A DNA stretch of 64,000 bases. It comes from Nyssa sinensis (taxonomy: Eukaryota; Streptophyta; Magnoliopsida; Cornales; Nyssaceae). The position numbers and the translations under genes were made by a program. The stretch covers positions 1,178,001 through 1,242,000 of the forward strand of contig CM018041.1 in NCBI GenBank assembly GCA_008638375.1, in the 5' to 3' direction. The notes under the pieces are model-generated. The model made no database searches. It saw only the letters and a list, made by a program, of their open reading frames with translations, and had not been told where the DNA came from. This document shows, piece after piece, positions 11,565 through 24,381 of this stretch (the first letter of the stretch is position 1; each line of letters opens with the position of its first letter).

Positions 11565-14500
11565 TTTTTTCTAATCCTTTTTCCAATTTCCATTTAACTG
11601 CCTTAAACAAAACCCTGATCATTGGAGAGGAGAACTCGCCACCAATTTGCTGAGCCTTTTAAATTTCTCCCATATCCAATCTGAAAATACTGCTAAATCC
11701 TTTCAAAGAGTCGGAATAATGATCCATGAAATTCAATAGGATATCGTTCTAGGTTGGAAGGAATCTAATAGTCCTCCCTATGTGCCTAGAAGCCTTAAAA
11801 AAGTGAACCCATGCTACACTCCAACGACGTGAACTTCTGAGTATTTCAGAATCCACCCTCCAATATGTACACTTTGGACTAGTGTTATTAAGCTGCTCAT
11901 CTAGGCAATGATCAAAATTGTTATGCTTACATGCAGTTTGTAATTTTGTGTCATCTTGAAAGTCACCTCAGGAACTGGTTTATACAGTGGGGGATATTAC
12001 AATTTTAAGAGAAAATTGTTGGACAAATAAAATGCGTCCCTAAAAAGTTTTTATATCATGCCAAAGATCACATTTAATTACAAATGTGATAGACTACTGC
12101 AAGAATTGTTCCTTGTAAACTTTATTTTTGTGGTGCTTTTCGTATGATAAGCATGGTGCTGTTGGCCTCTTACTTTCCTGGATGTAACTTGGGCCACCCT
12201 ATGCCACTTGTTTAGCTGTGTCATTCTTTGGATGATTGCAGATGGCATCATCTCATGGTGGATGACCGGTATTGAAGATGGAGAAGTTTCCTGGGAATGA
12301 ACAATGGCTAATTAGCTATCTGTGATTAAGGGTGAGCACCAGTTAAGAACTTGAAAGAGTTTCCGCTCCTAGCTTACTAGCAACATAGACGATTTTAGGA
12401 GGGGTTCATCTTACTGGGGCAGTTTGACATATTGTACGCGATCTTCCAGATGTTCGTATGATGAATCAGCAAGTAGTTGATCCCCTGATGAAAGAGCTAA
12501 AATTTTGTAGTTAGTTGATCCTTTTATTTTCAGTCTATTGCTGGCTACCAATAAAAGCAACATATTGATTGCTATACTATATGGCTTGTGTGTACTCATC
12601 TAAAAAGAAAAAAGCAAAATGGCTTGTGTGAGTTTTAGGCTTCCATCACTCAGATGAGTAGAAGGCCAGCTTTGAATCTCTACTGAAGTTGTGGTTTTAC
12701 CAGATCTGCATGGAAGAGGATCTCTTATGTATACATGCTTCCAATTGTTACAAATTATTTACATGAAGTTCCCCCTCGCATTATAGTTTCATTATAGATT
12801 ATATGGTTTGGCAGGAGAGACAAAGGGTTATATATGATGTAACAAAAAAAGCTAGCTCAGCAACAGGCGCAGTTAAAATCCCAGATGGCTCGCTATGAGG
12901 ATGAATTGGCAAGGAAGAGGATGCAGGCATGCAGCCTTTAATTTGTTTAAGTTTACAACAAAGGTTTTATATTGAGAAGAATATAATTGCTTTTGTATCT
13001 TCAGTCAGAAAATGAACATCAAAGAGCCAGAAATCAAGAACTTGTAAGAATGCAAGAAGAATCATCTATCAGGCAAGAGCAAGCCAGACGAGCGACAGAG
13101 GAACAGATTCAAGCACAGCGTCGGCAAACAGAAAGGGAAAAGGCTGAGACAGAACGTGAAACAATCAGGGTGAGGGCTATGGCAGAAGCAAAAGGAAGGG
13201 CCCATGAAGCAAAGCTTTCTGAAGAGGTTAACAGACGCATACTAGTAGAGCGTGCAAGTGCAGAGAGAGAAAAATGGGTGGCCGCCATAAACACAGCATT
13301 TGATCATATTGGAGGTATTACATTTTAACATGCTTGCTTACACCAACCTGATTTGCATCTCTTGACGATGGCAGATCCAGAACTTGCATTAAAATTCTTT
13401 TCTTTTTTCTTGGCCAACTCCTAGTTTTTTGAATTTTTTTTAAAACTAAAAGTAGCACTGAGAAAGCCATTTTCCATTTTTTCGGGGGGACTCTGGTCCC
13501 CTGGGTTCACTGGTTTCTCTTGATTCATTATAGAAAGGAGATAATGCCCATTTGGGGAGGGGGAACTGGTTTACCAAGGAAGCTAGGGGACTAGAGAGGC
13601 ATATGGGTGTTGGGAATGGAGGGCTATTACGAAAGGGAGGGAGGCAATTCGGCAATTGGTGACATAACCAGTATTTTCCTTTTTGGCCCACACATTATAG
13701 TTGCATGGCACGCTTGCATAGATGTACATACAAACAAAATCTAAGTGTTCTATGCTCTCTATATGGTGGTATCGGTCAACCGCTGTTGGACTTGAGTGGT
13801 ATCTCCTGCTACTTCCAAAGGGAGAGGCGCAGGGTTCAAGTCCCGGTTGGGACTCAGGTGCATGCATGTGTATTACCTGTCAAAAAAAAAATGCTGTTGT
13901 CAATGGACGAAAAGAGTTTTTAGTGTGTAGTGATTTAAATAATACTACTGTTGTCTTATCTAAAATTGTTAACTTTCTTTATACAGGCATGAATTAATTG
14001 AAATCTTATTAAATATCGATTTTAGTTGTCATTGTGAATTGGATTAAGATTCTGATATTTTATTTCTTAACAAGTCCCTTTCCTTATGAAGTAATTTGAA
14101 TTAATGCTTAAATATCCATTTTTGGTAATGTTTTACTGTCATTTTTTACATTAGGTGTTGCAATACTAAAATATGTTAAGGTTCCAATTCAATTAACTTT
14201 AGGGGATGAAAGTAGGTGCTTTCTAGTGATCATCCTTGATTGAGCTACCTGAAAGCTCTTTTGATGTTTTTTGTGTACTCTGATTTCAAAAATATTATGC
14301 TGACTGGGGATTCATTTCTGTCTATAATTGTTGTTATAATGTTGTACTGTCAATAATCAAATTTAGTTTAAAAGCTTGGCTTGAGGGGGACCAATCTATC
14401 TTTTGTAGGGGGCTTGCGGGCCATATTGACTGATCAAAATAAGCTGGTTGTAGCTGTTGGGGGAGCGACAGCTCTTGCAGCGGGGATCTACACAACAAGG

Positions 14501-17231
14501 TATTGGAATTCTTAACAATGAATTCAATATTATACTGCTCTTTGTATGTATGTAAAGTGCTCTCTCTGGAGACTTGTAATAGTCCTGGAATATTATTTAA
14601 ATGCAAAATTAACTGGTATTCTTGGTCATCACTGTTGTCGATTTTCCATCCTTCCACGAAGTATGACCATGTCTATATTCTATAATATTTGATACCCATT
14701 TTGGTGAAACTTTTTCTTGGGTGGTCACTGGTCAGCTCTTGTTTTGAGAATGAAATTGTACAAGAATGGAATTTAAAATCTTCTGTCACTCTGTACTTTA
14801 CTGCATCTCTCTTTTGGATCGGTGGTTGTGGCAACTAAATTCAATAATTGACAGGATATTTTGTTCACAAAATAGGGAATATTTACATGCTTGCATAGGA
14901 TGTTTTGTTTTCTTCCTAAACTAGCATCTGATAGTACATTTCTGCAGGCCCTTATTCTTCAAACTTTGTGAAGTTGTGTATTGAATAAATTTGTTAGGTT
15001 ATATAGTGTGCATGTATGTGTATTCACAAACATGTATATATCTAGTTGTTGAATTCATTTGAGCAAGCAAACTATCTTACGATACATTTGGTGTTACCTT
15101 CGGAAATCTCACTAAAAAAGTGTAGTGTTGGATCCACCACTGGTGTTGGTGGTTTTATTTTATCAGTTTTCATATGCATTGTTGTAAAATAATCTTGTCC
15201 ATTTTCTCCAATGCATTGATGTAGCTCAGTCTAAAATTGTTTTCTCCAATGCAGAGAAGGTGCAAGAGTGATTTGGGGCTATGTGGACAGAATATTAGGA
15301 CAACCATCCTTGATCAGAGAATCCTCCAGAGGGAAGTACCCTTGGTCAGGATTGTTTTCCCGTGCTATGAGCACTCTTTCATATAACACTGATAAAGGGT
15401 CTGTCTCAAGAAATGTGGATGGGTTTGGTGACGTTATCTTAAACCCTTCTCTTCAAAAACGAATTCAGCAGCTGTCTAGTGCGACTGCCAACACAAAATC
15501 CCATCAGGCACCATTTCGAAACATGCTCTTCTATGGTCCTCCAGGAACAGGGAAAACAATGGCAGCTAGAGAGCTAGCTTGCAAATCTGTATAAGATCTT
15601 ATCCTCTTGTTTCTCTAATTCATTGCATATTTGAGTTGTTACATATGTTCTTCCCTATGATCCATATTTGCTAGATTTTTGTACACCTTGAAGCTTGGTT
15701 GAGAGTTTACTTCAGACACTTCGGGAATGAAATTTAATTCATGCTAGTTTCTTAACATTCGTAGATGTTTAATAGCTATAATAAAATGGTTTTAAGTTTG
15801 ATGTTGGGTAAAACTTTGGTCTCTAAAAAGGCAATCAGGTCAGATATTTTGGGTCTGCTATCATACTTGTGGGTTCTATATGTTTTTGTATTTTATAGGA
15901 TAGCTTATGCAGAATGTGCCACTACCCTTAGTAAGTCACTGATAATTGTTTGGCATGCTCTCAGGGACTAGACTATGCACTGATGACGGGTGGAGATGTA
16001 GCACCACTGGGTCCACAGGCCGTTACCAAGATACACCAGTTGTTTGATTGGGCCAAGAAGTCCCGGAAGGGTTTATTGCTCTTCATTGATGAAGCAGATG
16101 CATTTTTGTGTGAGTAAGTGATATTTTCCATTACTCTGATCTCCAATAACATTCCATTGTGAGGTATGCTATGGAAATATAGGTTTTCTTGGCATATTGC
16201 GGTCATCTCCTCTCTTTCTATCCTCTCTCCTCCCTCCTCCCTCCTCCCTCCATTTCGTTCTCTTGCCTGTCATTCTCCCATTCTTTCAATAATAAAATAC
16301 TTAGTTCTCACTTCTCATTGACCATATTACCCTTCAACTATTTGCCTGGAAATAGCTTTAGCATTTAATCATTCAACGAAGTATTCAACTTCCTTAAAAC
16401 TTGTGTTTTTGAATGGCTAAGATTGCTGTTCTTTGACTTATATCTCTGCAACAATGTGTGTTTTGAAATCCTTACGAGTAGTTTGGATCATAGTGACTTC
16501 ACAATTGCCTTGAATATTGAGAGACCAAAATATATTCTTAGTTTCTCTGATTCACTAGCTGACTCCATAGTTGAGACACAACCTGTTAAATTGAGTTTCC
16601 TCTAATTTAATAGTGGAAGTACTTGCTAGGCAAAAATTCTGGACATCAACATTTTCGATTTGACTGATTCATGGGGAACCTAAATGCAAGGGTTGTATTT
16701 GTTGACCAAAATTTCAGGCGGAACAAAACTTATATGAGTGAAGCTCAGAGGAGTGCACTCAATGCCCTCCTTTTCCGCACCGGTGACCAGTCCAAGGACA
16801 TAGTCCTTGCACTTGCTACAAATCGCCCTGGTGATCTTGATTCAGCTGTGGCAGACCGTATTGATGAAGTCTTGGAATTCCCTTTGCCCGGTGAAAACGA
16901 GCGCCTCAAGCTGCTGAAGCTCTATGTGGACAAGTACATAGCTCAGGCTGGAGCAAGGAAGTCTAGCTGGTTCTCACATCTGTTCCAGAAACAACAGCAG
17001 AAGATAGAGATCAAGGGCTTAAGTGATGATATTCTGAGGGAAGCTGCGGCTAAGACTGATGGATTTTCAGGAAGAGAGATAGCAAAGCTGATGGCAAGTG
17101 TTCAAGCTGCTGTTTATGGGAGTGAGAATTGTGTGCTCGATCCAAACCTATTCCGTGAAGTGGTTGATTATAAAGTTGCAGAGCATCAGCAGAGAAGGAA
17201 ATTGGCCACTGCTGATGGAGGTAATGCTTAA
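8982..17231 (+). CDS. ATAD3: ATAD3-type mitochondrial AAA+ ATPase
   Basis: Mitochondrial inner-membrane AAA ATPase involved in nucleoid and membrane organisation (family knowledge). Exons: 8982-9284, 9505-9600, 12815-12926, 13005-13314, 14409-14499, 15255-15588, 15965-16113, 16718-17231; about 635 aa, normal for the family. Order of parts: an Ala/Ser/Pro-rich N terminus; the conserved block [20 protein letters not shown]; a long charged coiled coil (exons 2-4); a hydrophobic segment [16 protein letters not shown]; Walker A GPPGTGKT (exon 6); Walker [12 protein letters not shown] (exon 7); sensor LATNRPG and DRIDEV (exon 8). Splice phases agree at every junction. Exon 3 carries an extra A in the run at 12844-12850 (seven, where the frame needs six). 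Intron 3 starts with GC instead of GT (12927). The start at 8982 gives the family-typical beginning. Confidence 0.95.
10004..10910. mobile_element. hAT-like non-autonomous element in ATAD3 intron 2
   Basis: The left end gtgttgtcaaaggcaatcgc and the reverse complement of the right end (tagttaaaaggcgaaaggg) are similar. Gcgatt/gaggcg words sit near the left end. The interior is AT-rich with no transposase. The limits are approximate and no target duplication was established. Confidence 0.35.
11534..11562 (+). repeat. (CT)n microsatellite in ATAD3 intron 2
   Basis: Roughly 14 uninterrupted CT units inside a pyrimidine-rich tract. Confidence 0.9.
12581..12630 (+). mobile_element. 26-bp A-tailed micro-insertion with perfect 12-bp direct repeats
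   Basis: Atggcttgtgtg at 12581-12592 is repeated at 12619-12630. Between them lie 26 bp beginning tactcatct and ending in an A-rich run. The structure is that of a target-primed retro-insertion reduced to its 3' end. Confidence 0.6.
13770..13888 (+). mobile_element. tRNA-derived SINE-like element in ATAD3 intron 4
   Basis: A B-box-like gggttcaagtcccggttggg lies near 13831. It is preceded by a tRNA-like ttgagtggtatctcctg and followed by ttacctgtc and an A10 tail. A related copy (gggtacaagccctggttggg) is at about 28,950. Confidence 0.5.
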
Positions 17232-18708
17232 TGGTGGTGATTATTGATATTATAAATATCAGCCTGTTTTTTTAACAGTTCACTAAGAATGAGCAGGTGA
17301 GTGTCTGCTCATGCCTAGCATGGCCCACTTATTTTATTCTTGGGCAATGTTTTCACTATTTTCCTCCTGTTGATGGAGGAATTTTGGTGTGTTTACAGTA
17401 GGTTCCATTCAATATTATCTGTGACATTATTATGAAATATTCATGTGTCATATATGTTAGATTTGTTTTTACATCCAATCTTGGATGGGCTGGATTCTTC
17501 CTGTCTCAACTCTTTTGGAGAATGTAGACTTCATGCTTATAGTGCTGGAGACTTTGGAAGAGTGACTCCTCTCCCCCTCCCTCCCTCCCTCTCTCGTGTA
17601 TGTGTTGGTAACAGGGACTTCTTCATAGTTCCGATTTAACTTTTGTACAGGTAGGGGTTGGATTGGCCATTATAAGATCCCAGAGAACTTTTCGTGGATT
17701 GTTCAAAATCCCTGTTGTGCAAGATTTCAAGCTTTCTTTGGAACTTGGAAGTAGAGTTAAATTTGTGATGGTTTTGTGAAGTATTAATAATTGAACTGAA
17801 TCCTCGTACTAGCAACAATATGTTTGCACTTGATGCGGGCATCTTTCAGTGATGCAGCTACTCCATATCTACTGTACTAAATAGATGTGAAACCACTTGT
17901 TCCTATCTGGAAGTGACAAAATACATTATACACAATATTTTCCAATAAGATTAGTTGAGTTTTTCTCATTGAATTTAACTTGTACAATGGGTTTTAAAAC
18001 TAGGTCTCCACTGGCTCTGAGCTTCTAGTACAATCTATGGCTCAATGGTCACTAGTTCACATGATTTGCGAGTTAAATGATTGTGATTAATGTGTGTGTT
18101 TGTGTGGATCAATCAATCAATTTGGTGTCGTTGTAGAGAAAAAAGAAGGAAACATTGGAGAAAGAACAAGAGAAACTCAAGACATCACGTTGTTAACCTG
18201 GTTAAGGATGTAGATCGAATAGCTAAAGCAAAAGGAGCAACCTGTCCCTATTTCCACTTCTAAGTATCAATGTTACTATTAACACAACTCCAAGCAAAGC
18301 TGGCAGCTGTCTTACCTGAAGCATGGGCTGCATAGTCTTAATTTGAGATCACTTGATTTTATAACTGAACATACGCTTAGCAGCTTATTGGTAATCATTT
18401 TTGGGCACAATTGTAATCAGAACGGTGGTGGGTAATTTAGACACGCCTCTCTTTTTTTCCCCAATAAGAGGCTCAAAATCATAGAAAAAATAAAAATAAA
18501 ACTAAAACTCAAATTAAATAAACAGATAGGCATGTCAAATCCTTATTCTGCTGACAACAACCACATGGAAGTATCATCTTATGCAAAGTCCACCCTTCAA
18601 ATTACAGTTTAAAACAAGATGAAACACCTGTTTCTTGCCAGTGACAGTTTTCCCCAAAAACTCAGTCATGGCAGATGCTTAAGCTTCCAGAAATTCTCTC
18701 AAAGCTAC
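17232..18708. other. Convergent 3' region between ATAD3 and NDUFS6
   Basis: It contains the presumed 3' UTRs of both genes (ATAD3 from the left, NDUFS6 from the right). A (CCCT)n-like pyrimidine run lies near 17,572-17,592. I see no further gene or element. Confidence 0.5.
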
Positions 18709-21700
18709 TTAATGATGATGATGATCACCATGGTCTTGAACATAACGTAAACCACAATACTTGCAGACAGCTGGCTCCTTCAGGTCGAGGCATATAAACT
18801 CGATTGGATGCCCAAGCGCAGGATCGCTGTCTACAATCCAGAAAATATCAAATAAATCAAGAATATATATTTTGGTGAAATATACAAAGGAATTCCCCAT
18901 AATCAATCCAGTTGCTTTGTCACAAGAACTGTTGCAGACAATAGAAATTACACACTTCAGATAGCAAGCTAACCTCCTTCACAAGCAACAATCCTGCCTT
19001 CAACCTTGATCGGTGGAACTTCATTGATCAACTCCATTGGTGATTTCTTACTTGTATCCTATATCAATGATATTAAGAAGCAAATGTTCACATATTCTGG
19101 ACATGTATAAGAATTCCCCTCAGCATGCCCTCCATTTTTTATATATATAACAATAATTAGTAGGAAGGGGGCACAAGACGTGGGGACCAAAATAATGCAT
19201 GTTTAAACTATTCTACTCATTAATTGGTGTATTATCTTCCAGCAGTGGTTAAGAAGCCAAACAGGTACTTAACCTCAAGCAAGTCTATACCACCCTCCCT
19301 CCCTCCCTAAACTACAGTTAAACCCGTAGGTATTGAAGGTACCTTAATGTTCTCATTAAACTATTTACACTACTACGAGGATTTCCTTAATACAAAGGAG
19401 ATACAGTTGATGACCCAATTATGCAGGAGTTTTGGCTAACTGCTTTGACTTTTTTTTTTCAGTGGGTGAATAACTGCTTTAACATACTTCTGTGGCATAA
19501 TTTATGTATCATTTCCTTCTCCCTTCTCAGGGTAAGGAGCTTTCTCAAATTCCCATGGCAAGCTGATCAATATATGATTCCATTAATGACCTACCCCCAA
19601 AGTGCCCAAACAACTACTTGCATTGAATTGAAAAAAAAAATCAAATACCATGAGAAAAGAACGAAAAACCTGACCACGAATGATTACCGTTAAGGATTTT
19701 TGAAATCCTTGAAATATGTGTCTCATATGACTAAAAATATGACAACCAAGCGTGAATACTTAAGTGTACGCCACCCAGGTAACAGATCTCGATCCATTAT
19801 ACTCCTACATATCTGGATGAAGGATTTTGCTATCAAGATCTTAGCTGAGCTCGGTAACTCTGCATGGAGTCTCATCTCCTCTTTTGGGTTCAACACCAGC
19901 AAATCAAGGTAGCCAAGTTCAGAAAGACCTAGAACTCTGTCCTACTGCACTGCACCCACTAATATGACATGCTCACTATTAACACAGTTCAAACCTGAAG
20001 TGTTTATCTCTACAATGCAATCATAAACAACAACATAGAAACTGTCACTTTAAGCTTATCTTATCAACATGGAAGTTCCTGTGATCACACACCATGGAGA
20101 ATTCTATCAAGAATGAGAACTGACCCACTATATAAAAGGTTAAGGCATGCACCAAAAACTCTAATTCCACTTGCTGGCTTTAGTTTTTGCAAGTTCATCT
20201 TTTTTCTCTCTATTCTGCCCTTGATCATCGGAGAGGCCGTTATCGGGCCCTTCCAGTAATCTTTTTCTTTAATTTGTTCTTACAGGGGATCTCAGAAGTT
20301 GATATTTACCATTGATCGAATTGAGCCATTTTTTCCAATAACGTCAGAGAGATATTATTTAACAACAATACTAGCCTTCCCAAAAACTATCCCAAAAGTA
20401 AAATCCCAAATGACTTGGCAATGTAGTATTGGGTGGCCATCACATCAAAAAATGATGTATCACCAATGAAACAGTGCCAAGTCATTTGGGAAACCAAGTT
20501 TTGGGATAGATTTTTGGGAAGGATAGTGTTTCTCATTAATTAACAATATGACTTTTGTTTCTTTAGTTGTAATGCATTAAATTAGAGGGGTCAGCACCCT
20601 TGATAATGGCAATGATCTTAGGTAACTAAATTCATATAATTGTTCAAGGCAAAGGATCGTGTAAATTTTACTAGCTGCACTGCAATAATTTAGAGGATTA
20701 TGGACACCCAATAATGGAAGGCAAAGGATTCTATTTATTTTTCTAGCTGTCCTACAATAATTAAGAGGATTATAGACACCCAATAATTGCAACAACCATA
20801 GATAACCAAATTCACCTTTATCAATTCCCTCACATAAAAGAGGATTTTTTTCTCAGCAGCAATACTGCTCTTCCTTCTACCTGTAGAAGGAATTATTCAG
20901 CCTTTCTGTCCTTACATGCTGACCAACATTGAAGCCAAGTCTATGGTGTTCCACAACACTGCTCTTTTTTTTTTCTACTTTTGTTTTGGTTGTTGATAGG
21001 TGTAAACAACACTACTTATTGCCCACAACCACAACCAAAAACCTCCAAGGCTTTAACATAGCATAGCAGGAGTCCAAACATTTATTGACAATTATACTGG
21101 ACAACAGTTCAACAGAATAACATCAAGTCAGGATATTGGCCAAAGCCTCCACAAACTCTCCCTCTTACTATGGTCTTTCTGCACAACCATTGGCCTTTTG
21201 TATCAAAAGCTTTCGTCCCAACTCAATGCCCTGATTTAAAGTTTGGGGAGAAGAAGATATTGCTTTACATCATCTATTCAGATGGCCTTAAAGAAGGTAG
21301 CAAAAAAAAAAACCGAAATCAACCTCTTCTTTTTCCTCCAAATTTCCTGGAAATAACAGTTAAACAGCCAGGCACCTTCATAGTGCATTACCCAGCAGGT
21401 AATCATTCAAAACATAGGAGGGCATAATTGAAATTTGGCCAGAAAAAATGTATCACAAAAATCAAACTGGAAACCCTTACTTAAGCTAAGAATCTTGTTG
21501 AATCTGAAATTTGATAGAAATGAAATTTACCCTTCACATTGGTCTTTCTCTCTTGACATCCTCTTTTTCAGTTGAGGAAACAACTCTTGCCAATATAGAA
21601 AAATCTGCAGCACTTGATTTGGTCCAATTCTGGAGGTTAAATCTCCCACCCTCTACCATTTTACTTCTTGTTAGTGGGACTTTATAGGAGACTGAAGAAC

Positions 21701-22792
21701 CTTCACTAAAGCCGTAAGAATCACAACATATGGGTCTTCCTTGGAAACTAAGCAAATCCCCCATTCCCCCTTTATTCATGCAAGGGGCATAATTTGCAAC
21801 ATTGGTGAACCAAAGAGTGACCAAACACAATTGGGATAAAGCCTAATTGTGGGGGAAAAGGAGGGAAGGAAAAATATAATTAGCAAAACCTTGATAATTG
21901 CCACAAGGTTTTGCATAGCTGAGCTTTAATAACCAAGAGAACATTAGCTTCCCTCCAACCAGATGGAACCGACTGGAACCTGGTAGATTGGTGTTGCAAT
22001 AATCTAATGACCAGCTAAAGCTGTGGTACTTATCTCTTTCTGGCTGAGTATTGTAATGAATTTTCTAGTTTCAAATACAATTAAATGTGAGAAAAATCTA
22101 TCAATCTGAGGAAGGCAGAAAAAGTAGTGCACACAAACATCACATAAAATCTGATTTATAAGGGGTCTTTGGTTTAGGGGACATGAGATGATCTAATGGT
22201 CAAACTATATTGAAACCTATGTAATTATTGACTTCTTTTGTTCCCCAAAAAAGAATTATTTTAGTAGACAGCTTAAATATTGGTCGTGGTTAGTTTTAAT
22301 AATTGGAATACCTATGTAAGTTAAATTCTCTTTAGAAGGGATTCTCCTTCGAGGGGTGGATTTTCCTTTCTTCTGTCTCTGCCGTAGATTTATTTTCCTA
22401 CTTCTACTAATACGATGGAATCATATCAACAAACTAAGTCAGTTTCTTAGCATTTCAAAATATTCTTAAAGGAAACACAGCGAACGCCCAATAAATTATG
22501 GATACGAAGAACAAAATAATGGAAAATCAGACAATTTGCATCTAAACCCTAACATATGGAAATTCATCCAGCAACGAATGGCTATAGATCGACAACAAAT
22601 CTCATAATCAATAATAACAGACCAATAAATTAAATCAATTCATTAAGAGGACGAATGATGGAAAGGTGATACCTGCATCCATTTAGCAGTGTGGGAGGTG
22701 ATGATCTCACTGCTAACGATGCCGCTAAGACTTCTCGAGTTTGAAGCGAAATTAGTCGATCGAGTTAGGGTTTTCATTAGATTTAACGCCAT
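18709..22792 (-). CDS. NDUFS6: NADH dehydrogenase [ubiquinone] iron-sulfur protein 6, mitochondrial (complex I 13-kDa subunit)
   Basis: Small zinc-binding subunit of the peripheral arm of respiratory complex I, imported into the mitochondrial matrix (family knowledge). Exons on the minus strand: 22673-22792, 18974-19058, 18709-18830; 108 aa. The N terminus is a plausible targeting peptide rich in Ser, Arg and Thr. The family core is clear: SHTAKWMQ, then PMELINEVPPIKVEGRIVAC, then GHPIEFICLDL and VCKYCGLRYVQDH, with the Cys/His metal ligands present. The tail is GDHHHH. An upstream in-frame ATG at 22825 would add 11 residues; 22792 fits the usual length (about 103-110 aa). Exon 3 uses ...ttgtag before ACAGCGAT; this phase gives DSDPALGHP. 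The reading frame is intact. Confidence 0.93.
19437..19483 (-). mobile_element. 21-bp T-led micro-insertion with 13-bp direct repeats in NDUFS6 intron 1
   Basis: Taactgctttgac (19437-19449) and taactgctttaac (19471-19483) flank a run of Ts followed by cagtgggtgaa. On the minus strand the insert ends in ccactg plus poly(A). Confidence 0.5.
20366..20531. mobile_element. Short MITE with long inverted ends in NDUFS6 intron 1
   Basis: The left end actagccttcccaaaaacta and the reverse complement of the right end cactatccttcccaaaaatc are near-identical. Inner arms also match inversely (caaatgacttggca against tgccaagtcatttg). The whole 166-bp stretch can fold as an imperfect hairpin, and there is no coding capacity. 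The type fits a Stowaway/hAT-size MITE; the superfamily was not resolved. Confidence 0.75.
20648..20791. repeat. 72-bp tandem duplication in NDUFS6 intron 1
   Basis: Two copies, 20648-20719 and 20720-20791, share ggcaaagga, ctagctg, caataat, agaggatta and gacacccaataat at a constant offset of 72 bases, with scattered substitutions. Confidence 0.8.
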
Positions 22793-22969
22793 TGCATAGC
22801 CATGTTTTCTTCCGTAAGTCGCCATTGCCCTAGAGGTGGAGCTGAGACAGAAGGAGAGGGTGAGGACAGCAGGAAAAAAATTACCAGAATAAATTGGACA
22901 TGTTGTGGCTTAATCCCTAATCTCGCCCCGTCGGCCAAGAAGAAAAAAAAAATGATTTATAAAAAGTTT

Positions 22970-23041
22970 TCCGTTGCCGGGACTTGAACCCGGGTCTCTC
23001 GGGTGAGAGCCGAGTATCCTAACCAACTAGACTACAACGGA
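22970..23041 (-). tRNA. trnE-CUC: tRNA-Glu (anticodon CUC)
   Basis: The minus strand reads as a 72-nt cloverleaf. The acceptor stem is TCCGTTG...CAACGGA. The D-arm/A box is TAGTCTAGTTGG, the anticodon loop is CTCTCAC, and the T-arm/B box is GGGTTCAAGTCCC. There is no intron and CCA is not encoded. A TTTTT run just downstream (plus 22961-22965) fits Pol III termination. It lies about 180 bp upstream of the NDUFS6 start codon on the same strand. Confidence 0.97.
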
Positions 23042-23057
23042 TTTTGGTGGTAAAGAA

Positions 23058-23216
23058 ATGACTTTGCTTTTATTTAATTTATATTTTAGTGCTCATCTCA
23101 ACCTACTTACCACACCTCTAATGGATCCGGATTTTTGTGTCCAATAGATGACTCTAATTTTATTTAATTTATATTTTAGTACTCATCTCAATCTACTTAC
23201 CACATCTAATAGATTT
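23058..23216. repeat. 90-bp partial tandem duplication
   Basis: Atgact...ttttatttaatttatatt...ctcatctcaa.ctacttaccaca appears twice at an offset of 90 bases (starts at 23058 and 23148). The second copy is shorter. It lies directly beside the 5' end of the tRNA-Glu gene. Confidence 0.8.
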
Positions 23217-24381
23217 ATTCTTGAGTTGTTATGAAACAAGTCTCCTTAGAAGAGAATACCGTGATAAAATTAATTTTTCATCAAAAAAATGAGGTTAGAA
23301 GTTTGAAAAATAGAACATATAACCAGAGTAAAATCAAGAATGTTTGCGTTGGCAATGAATCATGAATTTGATTTATTGCAGGCTGGCAAACCTTTTTTAA
23401 GCAATGGCATTGTTTTGCAACATTGTGAAAAATGATACATTCAAAAAAATCTTGTTAAAGTCTTATAGCAAAGCTAATAATTGGCTTCAAACCCGACCCG
23501 AGAAACGTCTCCCAACAAAGCACGGGATATTATTAGTCTTTGAAAGAAGTGAGATGTCAATCTTTCATGAAAAAATTTTCAAAATACATACTTCTACAGA
23601 TAGTACAGAGCACACAAGTCACACACTATCTAACCATTGAAAGTAAATCTACTCCATGTACTCGTCATTCACAAGTCCGAAATCCAAGTCTCCTTAAGAG
23701 CATAGTCCAATAACACGCAAGCTCAGTACTTAAACGAGCTGGGTTCATCCAGTACAGTGTACAGTACGTGCTCGTTAATTTTAAGTTTGGTAAGCTTTTA
23801 AACTTATATGTATTGCAAGTGGACGACCTACTGCATTAATTTACAGGCCAAGTGCCTCCCCAAAAATCCGCCCTTTTTTTTTTTTTTTCTAATGTTTGTA
23901 AAGTGTACCATCCGTAAAGTCACTTTATAATAACTCAAATTTAAATTTAAGTCACAATCATCTCTAACTCTTGACTTAAAACCATATCAAATCTACTTTT
24001 ACTTAAACAGCAACCAAATTAGTACAGTACAATACTATTCACAGACTCAAATTAGTGTTCAAATGCAAATTTAAAACCTTTAAAACATGATGCAATTTTT
24101 TTAGAAACAATGTGATAATTTTTTCAAAAGATTTGAGTAACAATTGGAGATGGCCTAATCAGCATTTATGCCAGTCATCACATACTCCACGTGAACTAGA
24201 GAGAGATTTAACATTCAGAGAGCAAGAGGGTTTCATCAACAAGAAACATGACATTAACAAATAATATGAAGCTCTGCAGTGATTTCAAATATCTAAAGCA
24301 ATATCTGCCAGACAAGACAACTTTGCAATCCCCCGGTTCGAGTTGCATGGTTTTGTCTATCATCTGTTGTTTCCTATCCAT
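23217..24381. other. Intergenic region, no gene seen
   Basis: AT-rich spacer between tRNA-Glu and the 3' end of the small basic-protein gene. A T16 run is near 23,877. Reading frames are short and lack family signatures. Confidence 0.5.
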
